Shown piece by piece: positions 52,733 to 60,607 of a stretch of DNA of 64,000 bases. Location of the stretch: contig NZ_SKBU01000013.1 in NCBI RefSeq assembly GCF_004337705.1, forward strand, positions 17,731 to 81,730. Direction: 5' to 3'. This DNA comes from Rubrobacter taiwanensis (GTDB lineage Bacteria > Actinomycetota > Rubrobacteria > Rubrobacterales > Rubrobacteraceae). The first letter of the stretch is position 1; each line of letters begins with the position of its first letter. The notes beneath the pieces are model-generated. The model saw only the letters and a program-made list of their open reading frames with translations, had not been told where the DNA came from and searched no databases. The position numbers were made by a program, and so were the translations under genes.

Positions 52733-53578
52733 GTGAAGGAGCGAGACGCGGTGGGTCAGTACCTGAAGAGGATCGGCGGTGGGAAGCTTCTCACCGCCGC
52801 GGAGGAGCGCGAGCTCTCCCGCAGGGTGCGGCGGGGGGATATGAGGGCTCGCAGGAGGCTCATAGAGAGCAACCTGAGGCTCGTGGTCTCGGTTGCCAAG
52901 AAGTACCGGGGGCGCGGCGTGGCGTTTGAGGATCTCATTCAGGAGGGCAACGCGGGGCTTATCCGGGCCGTGGAGCGCTTCGATCCCGAGAGGGGACACC
53001 GCTTCTCCACCTACGCCACCTGGTGGATAAGGCAGGGCATAACCCGGGCCGTGGCCGATCAGGGCCGCACCGTACGGCTGCCGGTGCACGTGATGGATGC
53101 GCTGTACCGGCTGCGCCGGGAGGAGGCGGCGCTCAGCGGAGAGCTGGGACGGGAGGCCACAGAGGAGGAGCTCGCCGACCGGCTCGGGAGCGGGGTGGAG
53201 GAGGTCCGGCGGCTCCGGAGGGTCGCGCAGCCGGTGGCCAGCCTGCACGCCAGGACGGGCTCCTCCGACGAGCGGGACACCGAGATGGGTGACCTCATCC
53301 CCGACGAGAGCTCCGGTGAGGAGTACGCTCGCGTGGAGGCCGGTCTGTGGCGGAGCGCCCTCTGGGAGGCCGTAGGGTCGCTGCCGGAGCGCGAGGCGGA
53401 GGTGATCCGGCTGCGGCACGGGCTCGACGGCGGGAGGCCCCGGACGCTGCGCGAGATCTCGGAGGAGCTGGGCCTCTCGCAGGAGCGGGTGCGGCAGGTG
53501 GAGCTCAAGGCGCTGCGGACCATCCGCACGGGGCGTTACGCCAGCACGTTGCAGGGCGCACTGCTCGAAGCCGTGTAG
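52733..53578 (+). CDS. Group 2-like sigma-70 factor without region 1.1
   Basis: This 281-residue sigma factor has region 1.2 at the start ([20 protein letters not shown]) and region 2 with [20 protein letters not shown] and [20 protein letters not shown]. Region 3 follows, then a region 4 HTH ([20 protein letters not shown]). It is shorter than primary sigma factors because region 1.1 and the non-conserved insert are missing, fitting an alternative general or stress sigma. GTG 52733 has GGGAGGGGAGA upstream. It is probably in the same operon as the small zinc proteins. A terminator follows. Confidence 0.88.
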   Translation: MKERDAVGQYLKRIGGGKLLTAAEERELSRRVRRGDMRARRRLIESNLRLVVSVAKKYRGRGVAFEDLIQEGNAGLIRAVERFDPERGHRFSTYATWWIRQGITRAVADQGRTVRLPVHVMDALYRLRREEAALSGELGREATEEELADRLGSGVEEVRRLRRVAQPVASLHARTGSSDERDTEMGDLIPDESSGEEYARVEAGLWRSALWEAVGSLPEREAEVIRLRHGLDGGRPRTLREISEELGLSQERVRQVELKALRTIRTGRYASTLQGALLEAV

Positions 53579-53588
53579 GAAGGACCCC

Positions 53589-53618
53589 CCGCCCGGAAAC
53601 GCCGGGCGGTTCTTCCTT
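53589..53618 (+). terminator. Rho-independent terminator after the sigma gene
   Basis: CCGCCCGG (53589-53596) and CCGGGCGG (53602-53609) form an 8-bp stem, followed by TTCTTCCTT. Confidence 0.85.
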
Positions 53619-53682
53619 GAGGGGACATCTTCTGAGAGAATGGCTGCCGGAGAGCGGAGACTTTTCCGGAGGAAGGGAGCGC

Positions 53683-54606
53683 ATGGAGACGACCGAACGG
53701 TGCTCGAGGCTGTTCAGGGAGCTGGGCGGGGAGCTGGTAGATGGATTCCCGGCCATTCACTCCGGCATCTGCCGCACACCGGGCGGGACACCGTATCTCA
53801 GGGCACCGGGGGTGGTGATGCTGGCCCGCCCGCGGACTAACATCTCCGGGCTTGCGGGCTTCCTGGAGGGCTTCGACCCTGAGCTGCGCTTCCCCGAATA
53901 CCTGGACGACCCGGACCGGCTGCCGGACTCCTCGCAGCTCTGCAAGACGGCGGGACAGCTCTGCTATGCTTCATTCGGTCCCCGGCGCACGAAGAACGCC
54001 GGTGCCGCCGGGTATTTCGAACGGCTGACCGCGGCCGGCCATGGGTCGGTCCTGGAGCACGCCGGCTTCAGCTTCCTGCTCTATGGCATCAGCCGCAGCG
54101 TCACGCACGAGCTGGTGCGGCACCGGGCCGGGGTGGGGATCTCCCAGATCTCGCAGCGCTACGTCTCCGGGAGCGTCCTGCGCTTCGTGGAGCGTCCCGA
54201 GTACCAGGAAGATCCCGAGCTGCACCGGCTCTTCGAGGAGCGGATCGACCGCGCCGCGGCCGAGTACGAGGCGCTGGCGGAGAAGTTGCTGGACCGGCAG
54301 GAGGAAGGGAGCGCGCTGCTCGGCGCGGAGCACAGGACCGACGCGCGCAAGAAGGTGCAGCAGACCGCGCGCTCGCTGCTGCCCAACGAGACCGAGGCGC
54401 CGATGGTCTGGACGGCGAACGCGAGGGCCTTGAGGCACGTGATCGAGATGCGCGCCGACGCTCACGCGGAGTCCGAGATTCGGAACCTCGCCGTGCGCCT
54501 CTTCCTCTGTGTCCGGGAGTCGGACCCGATCCTCTTCGGCGACTACGAGCTGAGAGAGCTGCCGGACGGGACCTACACCGTCTTCACGCAGCACCGCAAG
54601 GCGTAG
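53683..54606 (+). CDS. thyX: FAD-dependent thymidylate synthase ThyX, variant
   Basis: This 307-residue enzyme methylates dUMP to dTMP using FAD and folate. The substrate motif is ELVRHRAGVGISQISQRYV, that is RHR-X8-S rather than the canonical RHR-X7-S. GHGSVLEHAGFSFLLYGISR and the C-terminal RALRHVIEMRADAHAESEIR are also family features. It is longer than the usual 220-250 residues, with an N-terminal extension of about 70. ATG 53683 is preceded by GGAGGAAGGGAG. A terminator lies on each side, so it is monocistronic. Confidence 0.88.
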   Translation: METTERCSRLFRELGGELVDGFPAIHSGICRTPGGTPYLRAPGVVMLARPRTNISGLAGFLEGFDPELRFPEYLDDPDRLPDSSQLCKTAGQLCYASFGPRRTKNAGAAGYFERLTAAGHGSVLEHAGFSFLLYGISRSVTHELVRHRAGVGISQISQRYVSGSVLRFVERPEYQEDPELHRLFEERIDRAAAEYEALAEKLLDRQEEGSALLGAEHRTDARKKVQQTARSLLPNETEAPMVWTANARALRHVIEMRADAHAESEIRNLAVRLFLCVRESDPILFGDYELRELPDGTYTVFTQHRKA

Positions 54607-54630
54607 GGAGCCTCTCCGCCCGGGGATGGA

Positions 54631-54652
54631 GCCGGCCGTCTTGGCCGGTTTT
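54631..54652 (+). terminator. Rho-independent terminator after thyX
   Basis: CCGGCC (54632-54637) and GGCCGG (54643-54648) with a 5-nt loop are followed directly by TTTT. Confidence 0.8.
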
Positions 54653-54680
54653 GCGCCCTCACTGCGCCTGAGGGGCGGGA

Positions 54681-55199
54681 TTAACTCATACGCCAGTGCT
54701 CGGCCAGCGGGCCGTTCTCCCCGAAGAGAGGGTCCGTCTCCGGCAGCGGGACCCGGCGGATATTCTCCAGAACCTCCGGGCGCTCGCCGGGTTCACCGGT
54801 GCGCAGATCCCAGGACTGGCCGCGCGGGTAGGCTCCGACCACCGTGAAGTCGCCGCTGGAGCCTGCGTTGCAGTGTCCGACACCCGCCGGGATCACGGCC
54901 ACGTCCCCCGCCGCCACCTCCACGGTTACGCCGGACTCGCCGCCGAACGTGATGCGCGCGCTGCCGCGCACGACCCCCAGCGCCTCATGGGCCGTGCTGT
55001 GGTAGTGGTGGTAGGGGAAGACACCGTTCACCCAGATGCCGCCCCAGCCGTTGTCACGGAACAGCTTCTCGCATTCCGGCCGCAGGCCTTCGGACGCCGG
55101 GAGTGCGCGACGGTAGAGCAGGAGCGGCAGCCGCGGATTGTTGGGTATCCGCCCGTCGTCCTCGAAGAGGTGTGCCTCTACGTCCGGGCTTCGGGACAT
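54681..55199 (-). CDS. Cupin-domain protein (YjlB-like)
   Basis: This 172-residue protein has a single cupin: WVNGVFPYHHYHSTAHEALG supplies the metal His residues of motif 1, and GDVAVIPAGVGHCNAG motif 2. The match is to the YjlB group, whose reaction is unknown. It lies 7 nt downstream of metG on the same strand and is probably co-transcribed. Confidence 0.8.
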   Translation of the reverse strand: MSRSPDVEAHLFEDDGRIPNNPRLPLLLYRRALPASEGLRPECEKLFRDNGWGGIWVNGVFPYHHYHSTAHEALGVVRGSARITFGGESGVTVEVAAGDVAVIPAGVGHCNAGSSGDFTVVGAYPRGQSWDLRTGEPGERPEVLENIRRVPLPETDPLFGENGPLAEHWRMS

Positions 55200-55206
55200 G
55201 CTGCCT

Positions 55207-56913
55207 CTAGCTCTTCGCAGCCGCCGCCAGCCGGCCCTCGGCGGCGGCGATCTGTTCGTCCTCGACTTTCTTAAAGAGCGGCTTCGGGCTCTCCACCCGG
55301 TAGGCTCCCGGCAGTTCCCGGATGTCGCGCACCGGAAGCATCGGCCCGATAAAAGACCTCCGCAACTCCTCCATGGCGAACGGCACGTACGGTGTGGCGT
55401 GGTATGCGATGGAGCCGGCCAGCACAGCGCAGACGTACAGGGAGGCCTTCGCCTTCTCCGGCTCTTCCTTGCGCGTCTTCCATGGGGCAGAGGCGTCGAA
55501 GAACCGGTTGGCCCGGCGGCCCATCGCCAGAAGGTCCGCCAGAGCCTCGCGCGGCCGGATGCCGCGCATCTTGCGGTCGAAGCTGTTCTCCAGCTCCCGG
55601 AAGTCTGCCAGGACCTCTTTCGCGCCGGCAGTCAGCTCCTCCGGCTTCGGCAGCTCGCCGCCGAAGTACTTGCTTGTGAACGAGAGCACCCGGTTGATGT
55701 AGTTGCCGAGGTTGCCGATCAGGTCGGAGTTTACGCGCTGCTGCAGCTCCCGCCAGGAGAAGACCACGTCCCCCGTCTCAGGCAGGATGGCGGCTATGTA
55801 GAACCGCAAGGAGTCGGCCGGGAAGCTGTCCAGCGCCTCGTGCAGCCACACGGCCAGGTTGCGGCTGGTAGACATCTGCATCGCCTTCCGCTCCCCGTCC
55901 ACCACGACCTCCAGGTTTACGAACTCGTTGGCCGAGATGTCGTAGGGCAGTATGTAAGGCTCCTGGCCGTCCTCCCGCACGCCCATGAGCATCGCCGGCC
56001 AGACCGTGGCATGGAAGACGGTGTTGTCCTTGCCGATGAAGTGGATCAGCTTCGCCTCCGGCTCCTGCCAGTACTCGCGCCAGAGGTCGGGCTCGCCCCG
56101 GTCCCGGGCCCACTCCATCGAGGAGGAGACGTAGCCTATCGGGGCGTCGAACCAGACGTAGAAGCGCTTCTCCTCGTATCCGGGCTCGGGTACGGGGACG
56201 CCCCACTGCAGATCGCGCGTTATCGGACGCTTCTCCAGCCCGCTGTCTATGATGCCCAGGATGAAGTTCCTGACCTGCACGCGCCAGTGCTCCTGGTTCA
56301 GCACCCACTCCCTGAGCCGGTCGGAGAACTGCGTGAGATCGAAGTAGATGTGGGTGGTCTGGCGGACCTCCACCGGACCGCCGGTGAGCTTGGAGCGGGG
56401 ATCGATCAGCTGGTAGGCTTCGTACCAGCGGCCGCAGTTGTCGCACTGGTCGCCGCGGGCCTCCTCGTAGCCGCAGTAGGGGCAGGTTCCCTCCACGTAG
56501 CGGTCCGGCAGGAAGCGGCCCTCGGTCGGACTGTACATCTGGTCGCTCGCGGCCTCCACCATGTAGCCTCCGGCCTTCAGCTTGCGGTAGAAGAGCTGGG
56601 TGTTGGCGGCGTGCAGCTCGGTCGAGGTTCTGGAGAAGTTGTCGAAATGGATGCCGAAGCGCCCGAAGGTCTTCTTCATGTGGGCGTTCCAGTACTCGGC
56701 CACCTCCCGCGGGGACTTGCCTTCGCGCTCGGCGGTGAGGGTGATGGGGACGCCGTGGTCGTCGGAGCCGCAGACGTAGTGGACGTCTTCGCCGCGCATC
56801 CTAAGGTACCGGACGAAGATGTCTGAAGGGAGGTAGGCTCCCGCTATCTGCCCGACGTGCAGGGCGCCATTGGAGTACGGGAGGGCTGCTGTGACCAGAT
56901 ATCTCTCGCTCAT
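55207..56913 (-). CDS. metG: Methionyl-tRNA synthetase
   Basis: This 568-residue class I synthetase charges tRNA-Met. The HIGH-type motif is HVGQ in ALPYSNGALHVGQ. The zinc knuckle is CPYCGYEEARGDQCDNCGRW. The KMSKS-type motif is QMSTSRN, a strong departure from the consensus but typical of some long-branch MetG1 enzymes. No C-terminal tRNA-binding domain is fused. ATG 56913 is the family start. TATCCT lies 8 nt upstream, so a leaderless mRNA is possible. Confidence 0.93.
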   Translation of the reverse strand: MSERYLVTAALPYSNGALHVGQIAGAYLPSDIFVRYLRMRGEDVHYVCGSDDHGVPITLTAEREGKSPREVAEYWNAHMKKTFGRFGIHFDNFSRTSTELHAANTQLFYRKLKAGGYMVEAASDQMYSPTEGRFLPDRYVEGTCPYCGYEEARGDQCDNCGRWYEAYQLIDPRSKLTGGPVEVRQTTHIYFDLTQFSDRLREWVLNQEHWRVQVRNFILGIIDSGLEKRPITRDLQWGVPVPEPGYEEKRFYVWFDAPIGYVSSSMEWARDRGEPDLWREYWQEPEAKLIHFIGKDNTVFHATVWPAMLMGVREDGQEPYILPYDISANEFVNLEVVVDGERKAMQMSTSRNLAVWLHEALDSFPADSLRFYIAAILPETGDVVFSWRELQQRVNSDLIGNLGNYINRVLSFTSKYFGGELPKPEELTAGAKEVLADFRELENSFDRKMRGIRPREALADLLAMGRRANRFFDASAPWKTRKEEPEKAKASLYVCAVLAGSIAYHATPYVPFAMEELRRSFIGPMLPVRDIRELPGAYRVESPKPLFKKVEDEQIAAAEGRLAAAAKS

Positions 56914-56976
56914 AGTCCTAAAGGATAGCACCGGATGACGCTCCTCGCGGCTTCTTAAGATCGGAGAGGACGCCAC

Positions 56977-57612
56977 CTAACGGCGAGCGAGCTTCTTCCA
57001 GCTGCCCGCCGGGAGGTTCGCCCGGTGCCCAAAGCCGCCGTCCCGGGGCTCGAAGACCGCAGCCCCGCCCTCGCCGAACGAGACGCCGGTCGCCTCGCGC
57101 AGGTTGGACTCATGACCCACGATCACGGTGTTGGTGCCCTCCGGCGGCGGCTTCGAGAGCAGGTCTCTCAGGTACGCGATCTGCTCCCCGCGTCCGGCAT
57201 CGTCCGAGAGATTGGCGAGCCTGGGATCGGTCTCGAACGTATCGAATGCTATACGGGCCGTATCCCGCGTGCGGCAGTAGGGGCTGGAGATAACCCGGCC
57301 CACCGGCACCTCCCAGGCCCGGAAGGCGGCTTCGATCTCGCGCGCCTGCTCCCGGCCCTCCTCCGTCAGGTTGCGCTGAGTCTCGCAGTCCTCCAGGTTC
57401 TGCGTGTCCGCGTCGGACTGCGAGAGGTCGGTCTTCGCGTGGCGGACGTAGATCACATACCCCCCCTCCCGCAGAGCCTCCATCGTGGCCTCCGGCGATT
57501 CCCAGCGGGGAGCCTCCGTCGCCTCCGCAGGCGGCCCCGGCGTATCCCCTCCGGGCACCCCCCCGCACCCGGCCAGCAGGAGGGAACAAAGGATCACGAC
57601 CCACCACCTCAT
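56977..57612 (-). CDS. Histidine-phosphatase lipoprotein
   Basis: This 211-residue protein has a signal peptide and lipobox LLAGC (Cys16), so it is lipid-anchored outside. The phosphatase fold carries VRHAKTD (phospho-His), NLTEEGREQAREI, SSPYCRTRDTARIAFD and VGHESNL. It is likely an extracytoplasmic phosphomonoesterase. TATAAT ends 7 nt before the ATG with no Shine-Dalgarno. It is divergent from the TetR gene. Confidence 0.85.
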   Translation of the reverse strand: MRWWVVILCSLLLAGCGGVPGGDTPGPPAEATEAPRWESPEATMEALREGGYVIYVRHAKTDLSQSDADTQNLEDCETQRNLTEEGREQAREIEAAFRAWEVPVGRVISSPYCRTRDTARIAFDTFETDPRLANLSDDAGRGEQIAYLRDLLSKPPPEGTNTVIVGHESNLREATGVSFGEGGAAVFEPRDGGFGHRANLPAGSWKKLARR

Positions 57613-57674
57613 ACCCGGGATTATATTCGCACCATTTTCTTGACCGAACGTTCCAGAAGGTGTAGGCTCTATCT
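57613..57674. promoter_or_regulatory. Divergent leaderless promoters with AACGTT operator
   Basis: On the minus strand TATAAT (57620-57625) ends 7 nt before ATG 57612. On the plus strand TTGACC (57640-57645), a 17-bp spacer and TAGGCT (57663-57668) end 6 nt before GTG 57675. The plus-strand spacer contains the palindrome GAACGTTC (57646-57653), well placed for autorepression by TetR. Confidence 0.7.
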
Positions 57675-58274
57675 GTGGCGAGGAAGAAGGAGTTTGATCC
57701 CGACGGGGCGCTGGCGCGGGCTATCGAGGTCTTCTGGCAGCGGGGCTACGAGGCTGCTTCGGTGCAGGAGCTGCTGGACGCTATGGGTATCGGGCGGGGC
57801 AGCCTGTACGACACCTTCGGGGACAAGCGGACGCTCTTCCTGGCGGCGCTAGAACGTTTCGAGGCGGAGCGCGTGGCCTGGATGGAGGGTATCCTGGATC
57901 AGGAGGGCTCCGCGCTGGACAACCTGGAGGAGTTCTTCGCGCGGACCGTCAAGAACCTCACCCGCTTCGAGCCGCGGCGGGGGTGCATGATCGCCAACTC
58001 CGCCGTCGAGCTGGCCCCGCACGACCCCGAGGTCGCTCGCCGGGCCGGACGCTTCATGGAGCGTAACCGGCAGGCGTTCGAACGCGTCCTGATCCGCGCC
58101 CGGCGGGCCGGTGAGATCCCGCCCGATGCCGACCCGGAAGCCCTCTCCCGGTTCCTCGTCAACGCCCTCCAGGGCCTGCGGGTGCTGGCGAGAGCCGGCT
58201 GGGAACGCTCCGAACTCGCCGACGCCGCCCGAACCACGCTCGCCGCCCTGCGACCACCCGGAAGACCGGAATGA
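57675..58274 (+). CDS. TetR/AcrR-family regulator
   Basis: This 199-residue repressor has an N-terminal HTH (ALARAIEVFWQRGYEAASVQ; ELLDAMGIGRGSLYDTFGDK) and a C-terminal ligand domain of the TetR_C_6 type (FVNALQ-like RFLVNALQGLRVLARAG). GTG 57675 follows a TTGACC-17-TAGGCT promoter by 6 nt. It overlaps the next frame by 4 nt and may control the MFS gene at 58748. Confidence 0.9.
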   Translation: MARKKEFDPDGALARAIEVFWQRGYEAASVQELLDAMGIGRGSLYDTFGDKRTLFLAALERFEAERVAWMEGILDQEGSALDNLEEFFARTVKNLTRFEPRRGCMIANSAVELAPHDPEVARRAGRFMERNRQAFERVLIRARRAGEIPPDADPEALSRFLVNALQGLRVLARAGWERSELADAARTTLAALRPPGRPE

Positions 58275-58723
58275 GACGCCACCCCCGAAAATTTTTTGGC
58301 CACATACTGGAACAGTTGTTCAAGAACGAGCGCGGGGCGGTCCGGGGCGAGGGGGCCGTTGGCGGCGGAGGGGGTTTGGCGTGCCCGGATCGCTGGCGGC
58401 TCGTGGTTCCGAGGCAGGGCCTGGTGGTGAGGCTCAACGGCCGCGACCTCGACACGCCCGAGGGGGAGTACCTGCCCGCGGTGAGGCCCTACGGCGTATC
58501 GGCGATGGCGTGGGCGCTCTGGCGCGAGGTGCCGGGGCTATCTTTGGGGCCGGCGGTCGCGCTCGCCCGCCGGGTGCGGCGCGAGGGCGAGGGTGAGGTC
58601 CTGCTGGCGGGGCGGTGGCGGGCCGAGCGGGTGAGCCTGGCGCTCCGCGTCCGGCACGGGCTGCTCAGCCGGGCGGAGCCGGTGCTGGAGCGTCCGGGCC
58701 GCGACGCCTGCGGCGTAGAGTAA
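58271..58723 (+). CDS. Hypothetical protein
   Basis: A 150-residue frame starts within the TetR stop (ATGA). The first 40 residues are low-complexity and basic, then Gly-rich. The body (RWRLVVPRQGLVVRLNGRDL; VSAMAWALWREVPGLSLGP) looks coding but matches nothing I know. An inverted repeat TGGAACA-GT-TGTTCAA (58308-58323) lies within its first codons, so the true start may be further in. Confidence 0.4.
   Translation: MRRHPRKFFGHILEQLFKNERGAVRGEGAVGGGGGLACPDRWRLVVPRQGLVVRLNGRDLDTPEGEYLPAVRPYGVSAMAWALWREVPGLSLGPAVALARRVRREGEGEVLLAGRWRAERVSLALRVRHGLLSRAEPVLERPGRDACGVE
58308..58323. promoter_or_regulatory. Inverted repeat, possible TetR site
   Basis: TGGAACA and TGTTCAA flank a GT centre; six of seven half-site bases pair. 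It lies in the TetR-MFS interval and shares GAAC/GTTC with the palindrome in the TetR promoter. Confidence 0.35.
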
Positions 58724-58747
58724 GGGCAGAACGGAAGGGAGCGGGGG

Positions 58748-59992
58748 ATGCAGAAGCCCTGGAGCGGGCGGTGGATGCTGGTGGTGATCGCCAGCGGCTG
58801 CCTCATAGCGCTGGTGACCTTCGGGTTGAGGACGAGCTTCGGGCTGTTCGCCACCCCGGTCTCCGGGGGGCGCGGCTGGGGGATGGAGGTCTTCGCTTTG
58901 GCCCTCGCCATCCAGAACCTGGTGTGGGGCGTGGGCCAGCCGCTCGCCGGGGCGGTGGCCGACCGCTACGGCTCGGCCCGGGTGCTGGCCGCCGGTGGCG
59001 TCCTCTACGCCCTGGGTGTGGCGTTCATGGCCTGGAGCGAGTCGCCGCTGGCGTTCCACCTCAGCGCCGGGGTGCTGGTGGGGCTGGGACTCTCCGGCGG
59101 CTCGTTCACCATCGTCATCGCGGCGTTGGGGAGGCTGGTGAGTGAGGAGCGCCGCTCGTGGGCGATGGGGCTGGCGACCGCTGCGGGCTCCTTCGGCCAG
59201 TTCGTGTTCGCTCCTCTGGGGCAGGCGTTCATCACTTTCTACGGCTGGCAGACCGCGCTCCTGCTGCTCGCCGGGACGGTTGCCTTCGTGCCGCTGCTGG
59301 CGCGCGCCCTGAAGGACCCGGGAGCGCGGGAGCCGGAGGCCGGCGAGCCCGGGCTCCCGGCGCGGGAGAGCCTGGCAGCGGCGTTCGGGCACGGCAGCTA
59401 CCTGCTGCTGGTGGCCGGGTTCTTCGTCTGCGGCTTCCACCTGGCGTTCATCACGACGCACCTGCCCGCCCACCTCTCGGCGGCGGCCGCCCAGTCGCAC
59501 GCGCACGGCCTGCACGATACGGCCGGGCTCGCGGCGGGGGCCCTGGCCGTTATCGGGCTGGCCAACGTCGCCGGTTCGTACGCTGCCGGGGTCCTCGGCG
59601 GGCGGTGGAGCAAGCGCCGGCTCCTCTCCGCCATCTACCTGGCCCGTGGGGTGGTTATAGCGCTGTTCGTCGCGCTGCCGCCCAGCCCGGCGCTCGTGCT
59701 CCTCTTCGCCGCTGCGATGGGGGTGCTGTGGCTCTCCACGGTGCCGCTGACCTCCGGGCTCGTGGCCGTCATGTTCGGCACCCGCTACCTGGGGACCCTC
59801 TTCGGGTTCGTGTTCTTCTCCCACCAGGTCGGGGCGTTCCTGGGAGTGTGGTTCGGCGGCGTGGCCTTCGAGCGGACCGGCGGGTTCGCGCCCGTGTGGT
59901 GGGCCAGCGTGCTGCTGGCGGTGGTCGCCGCGCTCCTGCACTGGCCGATATCCGAGCGGCGCGCGCCGCGTTTCGCTCCGGTACGGGCGTAG
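58748..59992 (+). CDS. MFS transporter, OFA-like
   Basis: This 414-residue, 12-helix transporter has GLRTSFGLFATPVSGGRGWG near the start, LAGAVADRYGSARVLAAGG in loop 2-3 and a His-rich loop (AAAQSHAHGLHD) between the halves. The pattern is closest to the monocarboxylate/oxalate-formate (OFA) group. GAAGGGAGCGGGGG precedes the ATG. It is probably regulated by the upstream TetR. Confidence 0.82.
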   Translation: MQKPWSGRWMLVVIASGCLIALVTFGLRTSFGLFATPVSGGRGWGMEVFALALAIQNLVWGVGQPLAGAVADRYGSARVLAAGGVLYALGVAFMAWSESPLAFHLSAGVLVGLGLSGGSFTIVIAALGRLVSEERRSWAMGLATAAGSFGQFVFAPLGQAFITFYGWQTALLLLAGTVAFVPLLARALKDPGAREPEAGEPGLPARESLAAAFGHGSYLLLVAGFFVCGFHLAFITTHLPAHLSAAAAQSHAHGLHDTAGLAAGALAVIGLANVAGSYAAGVLGGRWSKRRLLSAIYLARGVVIALFVALPPSPALVLLFAAAMGVLWLSTVPLTSGLVAVMFGTRYLGTLFGFVFFSHQVGAFLGVWFGGVAFERTGGFAPVWWASVLLAVVAALLHWPISERRAPRFAPVRA

Positions 59993-60009
59993 AGGGTTGC
60001 GAAACGCCC

Positions 60010-60035
60010 GCTTCGGGGAAGAAATATCCCGAAGC
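60010..60035 (+). terminator. Hairpin after the MFS gene
   Basis: GCTTCGGG (60010-60017) and CCCGAAGC (60028-60035) form an 8-bp stem with a 10-nt loop. No T-run follows. Confidence 0.4.
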
Positions 60036-60051
60036 CAGGAAAGGAGCGAGA

Positions 60052-60597
60052 GTGGATACTACGACGTTGATCATAATAGGCGTGGTCGTAGCCGTGGCGG
60101 TGATCCTGCTGGCGCTCTTCTTCGTCTCCCGGCGGCGGGCTGACCGGGAGCGGGCGCGGGAAGAGTTCGGGCCCGAGTACGAGCGCGCCGCGCGGGAGCG
60201 GGGCTCCGGGCGCGAGGCGGAGCAGGAGCTGCGGGAGCGCCGGGAACGGGTGCGGGGCGAGATCCGGCCCCTGCCGGAGGAGAGCCGGCGGCGCTACGCG
60301 GAGCAGTGGGAGCAGGTCGAGCGCACCTTCGTGGACAATCCGGTGGGAGCACTGGAGATGGCCGACCGGCTGGTTTCGGACCTCATGGAGGAGCGCAACT
60401 TCCCCCGCGAGATGCACCGGGACCGGGAGGAGACAGCCCGCGGCGTCGGGGCCGCCTACCCGGAGATAGCCGAAGACTACCGGGAGGCTCAGCGCATCCG
60501 GTCGCAGGTGGGCCGCTCTGATGAAGACACCGAGGACCTGCGGCGGGCCATCCGCCGGTACCGGTCGGTCTACGAGCGTCTGGCACGGGAGGAGTGA
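60052..60597 (+). CDS. Single-TM protein with charged coiled-coil region
   Basis: This 181-residue protein starts at GTG 60052 (AAAGGAG upstream). One N-terminal transmembrane helix (LIIIGVVVAVAVILLALFFV) is followed by a long Arg/Glu-rich helical region (QELRERRERVRGEIRPLPEE) and an ordered C-terminal part (WEQVERTFVDNPVGALEMAD). Similar proteins recur in actinobacteria with no known role. The aconitase gene begins 10 nt later, so they are co-transcribed. Confidence 0.6.
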   Translation: MDTTTLIIIGVVVAVAVILLALFFVSRRRADRERAREEFGPEYERAARERGSGREAEQELRERRERVRGEIRPLPEESRRRYAEQWEQVERTFVDNPVGALEMADRLVSDLMEERNFPREMHRDREETARGVGAAYPEIAEDYREAQRIRSQVGRSDEDTEDLRRAIRRYRSVYERLAREE

Positions 60598-60607
60598 GGA
60601 GGGCATC

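Noticed and set aside
50001..53578. Integrated phage or plasmid segment
   Set aside because: The annealing-like protein suggested phage origin, but there is no integrase, capsid, terminase, replication or attachment sequence, and composition matches the neighbours.
55138..56826. A 562-codon plus-strand frame opposite metG
   Set aside because: Antisense to a conserved synthetase; no motif.
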